Source: UBA6911 sp964481255 (lineage in GTDB: Bacteria; Acidobacteriota; UBA6911). Taken from it: a stretch of 64,000 nt of DNA. The position numbers and the translations under genes were made by a program. Below the pieces are notes generated by a model, which was not told where the DNA came from, made no database searches, and worked only from the letters and a program-made list of their open reading frames with translations. The stretch's first letter is position 1, and each line of letters begins with the position of its first letter. The stretch covers positions 1 to 64,000 of the forward strand of contig CAYZTZ010000005.1 of NCBI GenBank assembly GCA_964481255.1, written 5' to 3'. This document shows positions 53,402 to 61,291 of the stretch, one piece after another.

Positions 53402-54607
53402 TTATAGGATACCGGCACTCCGCAATCTCTCGATATCTTTTTGGGTGTACCCCAATCCTCGATAGATCTCACGGTTGTGTTCTCCCAGCAAAGGGGCTCG
53501 TCCGGAAAGCCATGGCGTCCTGCATAGTCTGGCAGGCGGGCCCGGGCTGGTGAATTCACCTAAACGTGGATGACGGATCGTGTCGAAGAACTTCCTGGCT
53601 CTCAATTGCGGGTCCTCTAAGAGTTCATGGACGCTCAAAACGGGAGTAAAAGCGAGCCGCAATTGCTGGGCTTCCGCCGTAATGTCCCATTTGTTGCGAC
53701 TTATCAGCCACGGAATGACCAGGGCATCAAATCCTTCAGGATCGGCCATGCGGGTTCTTGGGTCGGTAAAAAACTCGCTGTCCTGTAATTCAGGTTTGTT
53801 GATCAGAAAAGGAATATTCGGCGCCCCTCCGATCCCGGGGGTGAGGCTGATCCAGCCATCCTTGCAGGGAACGCTGTAGCCGACGGGGTAACCGTGGATG
53901 GCAAACGGATTGGTCCGTCTGCTGAATCCCAGGTATGAATATTCCGTAATATGTCCCATGAGGGTGCTGGCGACACACTCCATCATTCCCACATCGATCG
54001 AAACGATATCCGGATTATTCGCTCGGCCCAGAAGCGCCGCCACCGTTGCTATATAGCTCAGCAGCCCCGTCGAGAATTCCGCCTGCACCCCCCCCAGCAC
54101 GGAAGGTCTTGTTTTGGGTTTAGTCCCGGGTCTCATCGGATAGATCGCCCCGCCGAGGGCCGATACGGTGAGATTATTCGCGCGATAGCGGCGGTACGGC
54201 CCGGTTTTGCCAAAGGCTGAAATTGAAGTCACAAGGATGCGGGGATTGATCTTCCGCAGTTTCTTCCTGGATAAACCCAATCTTCGGAGCCCTCCGGGGG
54301 CATAGCTTTCCACAAGGATATCCGCGGTTTTCAGAATCCGCTTTGCTATTTCAATCCCCCTTTTGCTGTTGAGGTTTAAGGTAATGCTCTTCTTATTGGT
54401 GTTCAGATAGTGGAAAGTACCGCTCTTCTCGAGGTCATACTGATCATTGGGGAATGGTCCTATTTTCCGGGTGATATCCCCTTTGTTCGGTCTTTCAACT
54501 TTAATGACTTCGGCGCCGAAAGAACCGAACAGTTTTGTGCAATAGGGGCCTGCAATCCCCTGAGTCAGGTCCAGTATTCGCACCCCGCTGAATACCCGTT
54601 CGCCCAT
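53402..54607 (-). CDS. CaiB/BaiF type III CoA-transferase D, Glu at the catalytic position
   Basis: 401 residues from ATG 54607 (MGERVFSGVRILDLTQGIAG), preferred over an in-frame start at 54676. Motifs: TKLFGSFGAEVIKVERPNKG, NTNKKSITLNLNSKRGIEIA, ILVESYAPGGLRRLGLSRKK, TSISAFGKTGPYRRYRANNL, and RAPLLGEHNREIYRGLGYTQ at the end. The position that is Asp177 in paralogue C is Glu177 here (GGVQAEFSTGLLSYI), and the HREKTG-like motif reads GRANNPD. This suggests altered or no transferase activity and a partner role with C. First gene of the leftward set. Confidence 0.88.
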   Translation of the reverse strand: MGERVFSGVRILDLTQGIAGPYCTKLFGSFGAEVIKVERPNKGDITRKIGPFPNDQYDLEKSGTFHYLNTNKKSITLNLNSKRGIEIAKRILKTADILVESYAPGGLRRLGLSRKKLRKINPRILVTSISAFGKTGPYRRYRANNLTVSALGGAIYPMRPGTKPKTRPSVLGGVQAEFSTGLLSYIATVAALLGRANNPDIVSIDVGMMECVASTLMGHITEYSYLGFSRRTNPFAIHGYPVGYSVPCKDGWISLTPGIGGAPNIPFLINKPELQDSEFFTDPRTRMADPEGFDALVIPWLISRNKWDITAEAQQLRLAFTPVLSVHELLEDPQLRARKFFDTIRHPRLGEFTSPGPPARLCRTPWLSGRAPLLGEHNREIYRGLGYTQKDIERLRSAGIL

Positions 54608-55266
54608 AAAATCACGCCCTTCTGCCAACGTGCGATGGATGCGTATCCCAAGACGCACACGTCCATGAGGACTCAAAACAAGTTTCCTGCACTTTGCTTG
54701 ATCTCATGTTGCACACCGTTGATATTTGACGATATTATTCCGCCGACAGAATCTGTTTCCAGTTTGCCGGCAATTGGATCCGTTGGCTGACCGGGAGCCC
54801 CTGCTGCGATTTCGGCCGGAGTCGCCGAGAGCGCAATCCAATACGCCCTTCCGCTCCTATTCCCTCCTTGAGCGGGGCAAAACAATATTATCATTGCAGG
54901 CAAAGCGTCGGACGCTCCAATTCCACAACGGAAGGAGCTTATTGACGGATCGCTAACAGGCAACAGAAATTGCTTTATCTCCACAAAAATGATGCACCTA
55001 AACGCAGTTGCACATGAATTTATTTGTAACATGGCGAAGCTTGTTTTAAAATGAAAAAAGAAGAACTGACCATCAGGCAAAGCAGGTCTTAGTTCTGGGA
55101 ACCATTATGTTTATTGCTGCCAGGTTTCCCTCAAATGGTTGGGCTGTCTTGCCGTCCCCAATAGAAGGATTCGAAATGACAGCCGCGGATGAAGGTCAAA
55201 GCAAAACGCCGGAGGAGCGAGGCTTAAGGAATACTTGGGTTCCATAGAGCGTGGAGGGCGGAACAG
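54608..55266. other. Divergent control region of the catabolic block
   Basis: About 660 bp between the leftward CoA-transferase set and the rightward lyase set, the largest gene-free stretch in the window. It must hold promoters for both directions. No regulator gene, clear -35/-10 pair or palindromic operator was recognised by eye. Confidence 0.6.
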
Positions 55267-56319
55267 ATGGCGGAATTTTCCAAGGATGAAGCCAAGGCCT
55301 GGGCAAAAAAGAACTTGAAAGGACTGGAAGCAGTAATTTTCCCGTCCTTTACACCGGATTTGAAAGAACTCGACGAAGAGGGTATTCGATATGATGTCAA
55401 TCACCTCATTGCCAACGGTTTTACGTCCGTATTGGCAGCGCCGGAAGTTTGCGGAATGACCTTTGAAGAGCGAAAAAGGCTTGTCGAAATAGTATGCGAC
55501 GAAGCAAAGGGTAAAATGCACACGTCGGTCGCTGTGATGCAGGATACCGTCGAGGAAGATATCGAGATGCTGCAGCATCTCGAAAAAGTCGGAGGAACTT
55601 TCGCCCTGCTCGGCCATCCGGTACAGTACCATCCCTGGTCGGTCGAGGATATTTTCCGGATGTATAAACACATGTGCGATTCGACAAATATCGCGATAGT
55701 GTTTTACGCCGGTCGACTCCACACCAGGAAATTTCATCCGAGCTATTTTCCTCCGCAGCTCCTGCCACGTATAGCTGATATCCCTAACGTCGTGGCTATG
55801 AAAGTCGGCGGAGGGAGTTCGATGGCCATTACGGTGATGTCTTTTCGTCTGTGCGGCGATAAAATCCTGGTCAACGACCCGACGCCTGAGAGGTGGTTTG
55901 TTACCGTGCCCCAATACGGTCAGCAATGGGCAGGCGCCGGCCCTTATTACGGAATGCAAACTCCCGAAAGACCGCGTATGGTCCATATGTTTAATCTGCT
56001 GGTGAAGGGTGAAATAGATAAAGCAATGGATATTTACTGGGAGGCGGCTCCTCCGGCAGAAGGCGGAGAAGGGCCGGCCGACTCCTATTTTCATACGGGC
56101 ATTGTTACCGCTCTGAGCGATAAATATTCACACTGGTGCAACGGGGGCAACGGCGGTACCGTCAGGCAACCTACAGGCCGGCTCCACGACTACCAGAAAG
56201 AGAGAATAAGGGCGGGGCTGAGAGCGCTGGGATTCACTCCTCGCGAACCCGAAGAAGAATTTTACGTCGGCAGGGTTAACTACGCCAAGGGAGCCAGATT
56301 GAAAAAATACAGTTCATAG
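55267..56319 (+). CDS. Dihydrodipicolinate synthase-family lyase 1
   Basis: 350 residues, longer than DapA (about 290) and closer to the hydratase-aldolase branch. TIM-barrel features: FPSFTPDLKELDEEGIRYDV, NHLIANGFTSVLAAPEVCGM, TFEERKRLVEIVCDEAKGKM. The Schiff-base Lys is K179 in NVVAMKVGGGSS, and the catalytic Tyr is Y147 in AIVFYAGRLHTRKFHPS. The C-terminus ends EPEEEFYVGRVNYAKGARLK, shared with the next gene. It may cleave or form a C-C bond next to a keto acid. GGAGG lies about 11 bases before ATG 55267. First gene of the rightward set. Confidence 0.85.
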   Translation: MAEFSKDEAKAWAKKNLKGLEAVIFPSFTPDLKELDEEGIRYDVNHLIANGFTSVLAAPEVCGMTFEERKRLVEIVCDEAKGKMHTSVAVMQDTVEEDIEMLQHLEKVGGTFALLGHPVQYHPWSVEDIFRMYKHMCDSTNIAIVFYAGRLHTRKFHPSYFPPQLLPRIADIPNVVAMKVGGGSSMAITVMSFRLCGDKILVNDPTPERWFVTVPQYGQQWAGAGPYYGMQTPERPRMVHMFNLLVKGEIDKAMDIYWEAAPPAEGGEGPADSYFHTGIVTALSDKYSHWCNGGNGGTVRQPTGRLHDYQKERIRAGLRALGFTPREPEEEFYVGRVNYAKGARLKKYSS

Positions 56320-56402
56320 CGGCAGATTGAATGAACGTATACCATATATATATATGCGGGACACCCGCCTCTATCCCGCACTATAAAGGAAGGGAGTTAA
56401 CA

Positions 56403-57431
56403 ATGGAATTTACGAAATCAGAGGCCAAACAGTGGGCGAAAGAAAATTATAAGGGACTCGAGGGAGTATTAAGCCCTTCCTTTACGCCGGACCTGAGTCG
56501 ACTGGACGAAGAAGGAATCCGATATGATGTCCGGCATAACATAGACAAGGGGATGTTCAGCTTCCTTTGCCAGACAGAAGTTTGCGCAATGACTATGGAG
56601 GAGCGCAAGAGGTTCGTAGAAATAGCCTGTGACGAAGCCAAAGGCAAGGTCCTGGTCTCCATGTTCACCGGCATCGATACTATGGAGCAGGATATCGAAT
56701 TGTTACAGCATTTCGAGAAGGTCGGGGGAACTCATACCTTGCTTGGCTGGCCGGGAATGTTTTACGCTACGTCGGAAGAAGATATTTACCAGGCAACCAA
56801 AAAAGTATGCGATGCGACTAATGTCGCCGTAGACCTCTGGCCAAAACCCAAGTTCGATTTCGGCAGATTTCATCCCAGCCATTTTAATCCCGAGCTGGTA
56901 GAAAGAATAACCGAAATACCCAACGTGGTTTCCATAAAAGCCTATATAAGCGACGGACTTGGAAAGTGGGCCGATATTCAACACCGTGTCGGCGATAAAG
57001 TTCTGCTACAGTCGGCTGAAGTAGAAGAGTGGCCTATTACAGTTGCAAAATATAAGCAGCAGTGGGCCGGACCGATAGATTACGTTATTTTCGATGAAAC
57101 CGCCGATAATCCGCGCATCGTCAGAATGTTCAACCTGTTCAGGGAAGGCGAATTTTCAAAGGCGATGGAGCTTTACTGGGAACTGGCCCCGATAACGATT
57201 GGAGCCCGGGCTGCAATGCTTCAATCAGGTATGATGGGCGTGAAATACATGCAGTGGTTAACTGGGGGCAACGGCGGAATGTACAGACAGCCGACAATGC
57301 CGATATTTCAGCGCCAGAAAGACGCAATGAGAGCGGGTCTGAAAGCCGCCGGTATCACCCCGCGGGAGCCCGAGGAAGAGTTCTATGTAGGAAGACTAAA
57401 TTACGCCAAAGGCGCGAGGCTAAAGTATTAG
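56403..57431 (+). CDS. Dihydrodipicolinate synthase-family lyase 2, Tyr replaced by Trp
   Basis: 342 residues from ATG 56403, preferred to 56331 because of the AAGGAAGGGAG ribosome site. Clearly a tandem paralogue of lyase 1 (SPSFTPDLSRLDEEGIRYDV, EERKRFVEIACDEAKGKVLV, EPEEEFYVGRLNYAKGARLK). The Schiff-base Lys is kept (K179 in NVVSIKAYISDG), but the catalytic Tyr aligns with Trp146 in AVDLWPKPKFDFGRFHPSHF. It may work on a different substrate, or the pair may form a heteromer. The gap to lyase 1 is 83 bases. Confidence 0.85.
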   Translation: MEFTKSEAKQWAKENYKGLEGVLSPSFTPDLSRLDEEGIRYDVRHNIDKGMFSFLCQTEVCAMTMEERKRFVEIACDEAKGKVLVSMFTGIDTMEQDIELLQHFEKVGGTHTLLGWPGMFYATSEEDIYQATKKVCDATNVAVDLWPKPKFDFGRFHPSHFNPELVERITEIPNVVSIKAYISDGLGKWADIQHRVGDKVLLQSAEVEEWPITVAKYKQQWAGPIDYVIFDETADNPRIVRMFNLFREGEFSKAMELYWELAPITIGARAAMLQSGMMGVKYMQWLTGGNGGMYRQPTMPIFQRQKDAMRAGLKAAGITPREPEEEFYVGRLNYAKGARLKY

Positions 57432-57548
57432 ACTACATTCCCACATTTCCCATAGATACAGCGTATACGTACGGCAATTCTTTTATTCCTGACACCGTAT
57501 GCTCTGCATGGGAACAGGGACGGAATAACGACGAGGAGACGGTCAAAA

Positions 57549-60050
57549 ATGGCGCTTAATTCCGGCGGCAAGTATGCCAAAGAAGTTGGGTCATGGCAGG
57601 AGATTTTTAAACCTGTCCGTTCCGCGCGGGTGGAAAAGGCCAGGGAAAGAGTGCGCAAAGAAGCCGAAATCTGCCTGGAACGCATTCGAGCCGAACTCAA
57701 AGCCTGTAACCAGTATAAAGACCAGCCCTCCATCATTCGGCGAGCCCGCTTTCTTGAGACTTTCCTGAGGGAGAAAAGCATACTTATCCAGGAGGATGAA
57801 CTCATTGTAGGCACCGTAGGAAGTAAGCCTCGCTCCGCTTTTATAACAACGGCGAATATCGCCTCCATCGAACAAGAGCTGGACGATCCCGTCAAGGACT
57901 TCTCCACTCGGCCATATGACAGGATTTTAGTTCATCCTGAGGAGAGAAAAGAATTAAGGGAAGAAATCATTCCGGCGGTTAAAGGCGGGGCCATCTCTCT
58001 TTTCGAACATAATTTGAAAACTGTCGACCGGGATATTCTCGAACATACCGCTCCCGGAGTCTCATCCTGTCCGCATATACCCATTATCGGCGACGTATCG
58101 ATGGCAAGAGAGGCCGGCCACATGTTCCTCAACTTTGAAAAGGCCCTTTATAAAGGGCTTCGAGGAATCAAGGATGAGGTCAGGGAGAAGATGGCGGAAC
58201 TCGACCAGCCCTATCGCGGATTTGACCGAAAACAGAGACGAGAGTTTTACGAATCCGTGCTCATCACCCTTGATGCGGCTACGGAATATTTCCAGAAATA
58301 TGCCGGACGGGCGCGTGAGATGGCGGCAAAAGAAGCCGCGCCGAATCGAAAGACGGAACTGGAACGTATCGCCGAGGTATGCGACCGGGTACCGGAAAAT
58401 CCCGCTCGGGATTGGTGGGAAGCTCTACAGTCCATTTGGTTCCTGTTCACTCTGAGCTGGATGGAACACGCCACTTTTGCAGTACATTTTCTCGGCCGAA
58501 TCGACCAGATTCTGTATCCCTTCTACAAGAAAACCGTGGAAGATGAGAAGAAAATGACCCGGGAAGAAGCCCTGGAGCTTCTGGAGTGTTTCCTGGTGAA
58601 ATTCAACGAACCGGCCTGGGCGCTCAACTACGAGTGGTCGCAATGGGCAACCGGCCAGGGACTTTCCCAGACAATGGTCATCGGCGGACAGACCAGAGAG
58701 GGCAAAGATGCCTGCAACGAGGTGACCATGCTCGTGCTGGAAGCCATGGAGCAATTGCGTCTGAATCAGCCGGAATTCGCCATGAGGATATGGGAAGGGA
58801 CCCCCGATAGATATCTTAAAAAGGCAACCCAGCTTATCCGCCTCGGGCTCGGCTATCCGAAATTCATCGGCGACCGGAAAGGAATTCAGATGGCAGCCAG
58901 GGGCTATCCGGACCTGGCCATCGAGGACTGGCGCCAGTTCGCTGTTGCCGGATGTTCGGAGATAGGCCTGCCTTATATCACTATGGATAACGGCTATGAA
59001 GCCATCGCGCTGGCCTCCAAGTGGATAGAGCTGGTCTTGAGCAACGGCAAGTGCGCGGTATGCGGCAAGCAGATCGGACTTGAAACTGGCGATCCCAGGA
59101 AATTTAAAACCATGGAACAGGTGAAAGACGCCTACCGCAAACAGGTATTCTACTGGGGCGAGTATATGGCAAAAGCCGAGAGGATTTTCAAGGAAGCCCA
59201 GAGCGAATGGTATCCTGCTCCATTCTGCTCGGCCCTTGCCGAGGGACCACTCGACAGGGGGCGAGATATTACCCGGGGCGGCGCCTGGTACACCGTGTAC
59301 GGTCTTTTGCTGGCCAGCCTCGCTGACGCGGCGGATTCTCTGGGAGTAATAGACAAGCTTATCTACTGTGATAAAAAGATCACCTGGGATCAGTTGATTG
59401 AAGCGGTGAACGCCAACTGGGAAGGTTATGAAAACTTAAGACAGCTATGCGTCAACGGTGTCCCGAAATACGGGAATGACGACGATTACGCCGACGGTTG
59501 GGCCATCTGGGTAGCCGATGTCTGGGCCGACCTGATAGACTGGCTCAATACCCGAAAAGACCTTATGCCGAAGTGGGGAGGCAGATATCTGGCAGGAGGC
59601 CTGGTAGCAATAGCCAGTACCCAGTTCGGAGAATCGGTCGGCGCCACACCCAACGGGCGTAAACATCCCCAGCCGGTGGCCGATACCTGCTCTCCTGTAC
59701 AGGGTGTCGACCGGAACGGTCCCAGCGCCGTCGTCAAGTCATTCAGTAAATTGCCTACTCACCGATGGGCGCTCTGCAGTCTTATAAACCTCCGGTTAAA
59801 TCCGAATCTGTTTACATCCGATGCTGACCTTGAGAGGTTTGCAGCTTTTATTCGAGCATGTGAAGAGTTAGGTTTGTACCATTTTCAGTTCAATATAATT
59901 TCTGCGGAACTGCTGCGTCATGCAATGAAAGAACCCGAAAAACACCGGGATCTGCTGGTCCGGGTGGCCAGCTATGTCGCTTATTTTGTTGAGTTGAGTC
60001 CGAACCAGCAGATGGACATCATCCATAGAACCGAGCACCAGGGCTGGTAA
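57549..60050 (+). CDS. Glycyl radical enzyme 2, with Ser at the glycyl radical position
   Basis: 833 residues. The PFL domain is complete: ILIQEDELIVGTVGSKPRSA, the active-site Cys C469 with Glu471 in FAVAGCSEIGLPYITMDNGY, YENLRQLCVNGVPKYGNDDD and GESVGATPNGRKHPQPVADT. The C-terminal radical domain is also complete, but the expected RVAGYxAYF reads RVASYVAYFVELSPNQQMDI, with Ser808 (codon AGC at 59970-59972) where Gly carries the radical. One G-to-A change would cause this. If real, no glycyl radical could form in the normal way. Its activase follows 33 bases downstream. The substrate is unknown. Confidence 0.88.
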   Translation: MALNSGGKYAKEVGSWQEIFKPVRSARVEKARERVRKEAEICLERIRAELKACNQYKDQPSIIRRARFLETFLREKSILIQEDELIVGTVGSKPRSAFITTANIASIEQELDDPVKDFSTRPYDRILVHPEERKELREEIIPAVKGGAISLFEHNLKTVDRDILEHTAPGVSSCPHIPIIGDVSMAREAGHMFLNFEKALYKGLRGIKDEVREKMAELDQPYRGFDRKQRREFYESVLITLDAATEYFQKYAGRAREMAAKEAAPNRKTELERIAEVCDRVPENPARDWWEALQSIWFLFTLSWMEHATFAVHFLGRIDQILYPFYKKTVEDEKKMTREEALELLECFLVKFNEPAWALNYEWSQWATGQGLSQTMVIGGQTREGKDACNEVTMLVLEAMEQLRLNQPEFAMRIWEGTPDRYLKKATQLIRLGLGYPKFIGDRKGIQMAARGYPDLAIEDWRQFAVAGCSEIGLPYITMDNGYEAIALASKWIELVLSNGKCAVCGKQIGLETGDPRKFKTMEQVKDAYRKQVFYWGEYMAKAERIFKEAQSEWYPAPFCSALAEGPLDRGRDITRGGAWYTVYGLLLASLADAADSLGVIDKLIYCDKKITWDQLIEAVNANWEGYENLRQLCVNGVPKYGNDDDYADGWAIWVADVWADLIDWLNTRKDLMPKWGGRYLAGGLVAIASTQFGESVGATPNGRKHPQPVADTCSPVQGVDRNGPSAVVKSFSKLPTHRWALCSLINLRLNPNLFTSDADLERFAAFIRACEELGLYHFQFNIISAELLRHAMKEPEKHRDLLVRVASYVAYFVELSPNQQMDIIHRTEHQGW

Positions 60051-60083
60051 CAGACCGAAAGCGTACCGGGTAGAGGCATCGGC

Positions 60084-61013
60084 TTGACGAATCCATCGGC
60101 TTCCTCTGCAAAGAAACGATCTGTCCTTAGCATTGCCCGGATGACAGTTCATAACGGACCCGGAATACGAACCTTGATACTTCTGAAAGGCTGTCCCTTA
60201 CGCTGCATCTGGTGTTCCACGCCTGAATCCTGGGAGGAGTCCCCGGAAATCGCCTTCCACCCGGATAAGTGTATCCTATGTAACGACTGTCTTCCGGTTT
60301 GTCCGAAGAATGCGATAACAACCGGCGATAAAGCGGTGGTCCTAGACAGGGAGTTATGCGATAAATGCGGAAGGTGTGCCGATGTATGCCATACGGAAGC
60401 CCTGAGACTCCTGGGACGGCAATATACAGCAGACGAATTGGTCTACGAGGTGAAGAAGGACGAAATTATCTATAAACATTCCGGAGGCGGCGTAACCGTT
60501 TCGGGAGGAGAGCCCCTGCTTGAACCGGAGTTTGCCGCGGAATTGCTCCGCGCTCTTAAACAGAACGGAATGAATACCGGAGCGGATACCTGCGGTTTTG
60601 TCCCCCGGAAAAATATCGAGGCCGTCCTCCCCTATGTCGACTTTTTTCTCTGGGATATCAAGCACATGGATGAGGATACCCACCGCAAACTAACCGGAGT
60701 ATCCAACCGTCTCATCCTGGACAACCTGCTTTTTGTCTCGGGTAATAATATACCCGTCTATCTGAGAATACCGGTGATACCCGGCTGCAATGATTCGGAG
60801 GAAAACCTGAGGGCCGTCTGTGATTTCGCCGCAGACCTGCCCTCGCTGGTTGAGATAAACATCCTGCCGTTGCACCACCTGGGCAAGGCAAGATATGTCG
60901 CTCTGGGCCTCGAATACCCCATAGACGATATTCCTCTAGTTAAGGATGGTGTTCTCACGGAGATGCAACGCCTGGTGGAATCATTCGGCTTAAAGTGCAG
61001 CATAATCGGCTAA
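60084..61013 (+). CDS. Glycyl-radical-enzyme activating protein (radical SAM), activase 2
   Basis: 309 residues from TTG 60084 (GAGG upstream). Radical-SAM motif: GPGIRTLILLKGCPLRCIWC (Cx3Cx2C), then STPESW. Both ferredoxin-type clusters are complete: CILCNDCLPVCPKNA and CDKCGRCADVCHTEA. HSGGGVTVSGGEPLLEPEFA, ADTCGFVPRKNIEAVL and FFLWDIKHMDEDTHRKLTGV follow, and the C-terminal half is full length. Nothing in it is degenerate, in contrast to its presumed partner, the Ser808 glycyl radical enzyme. It might instead serve enzyme 1 or another radical enzyme elsewhere. Confidence 0.92.
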   Translation: MTNPSASSAKKRSVLSIARMTVHNGPGIRTLILLKGCPLRCIWCSTPESWEESPEIAFHPDKCILCNDCLPVCPKNAITTGDKAVVLDRELCDKCGRCADVCHTEALRLLGRQYTADELVYEVKKDEIIYKHSGGGVTVSGGEPLLEPEFAAELLRALKQNGMNTGADTCGFVPRKNIEAVLPYVDFFLWDIKHMDEDTHRKLTGVSNRLILDNLLFVSGNNIPVYLRIPVIPGCNDSEENLRAVCDFAADLPSLVEINILPLHHLGKARYVALGLEYPIDDIPLVKDGVLTEMQRLVESFGLKCSIIG

Positions 61014-61025
61014 AGAAGAAGAAAG

Positions 61026-61262
61026 GTGCTGAATCCCAATATCGACGAATTGTTTTCCGGCTCGATAGACATTCAACTTCATTCCGGTCCGGACCGGACG
61101 CCGGAGCGCGTGGATGCCGTTGAAGCCGCTGAACAGTCTGCCGATTTCGGAATGAAAGCCATCGTGCTGAAAAACCACAGTCATCCCACCGCTCCGGCGG
61201 CTATCATCGCCCGGGAGATGGTGCCTGAAGTTGAGATGTTCGATTTTTGCAACTGTTCATAG
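61026..61262 (+). pseudogene. N-terminal remnant of a DUF6282-type amidohydrolase-like protein
   Basis: 78 residues from GTG 61026 (AAAGG upstream). The segment IDIQLHSGPDRTPERVDAVE, AAEQSADFGMKAIVLKNHSH, PTAPAAIIAREMVPEVEMF matches the start of metal-dependent DUF6282 proteins (about 280-300 residues), in which the D-x-H-x-GPD part binds metal. After VEMF it ends FCNCS and stops, and the UGSC-type gene begins 29 bases later. It is therefore truncated, though still in line with the operon. Confidence 0.5.
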
Positions 61263-61291
61263 AGAATAAAGTGAAAGAAAGGAGGGAAATC

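Noticed and set aside
57549..60050. Possible selenoprotein or readthrough in glycyl radical enzyme 2
   Set aside because: The frame is continuous with no in-frame TGA; the anomaly is a plain Ser codon.
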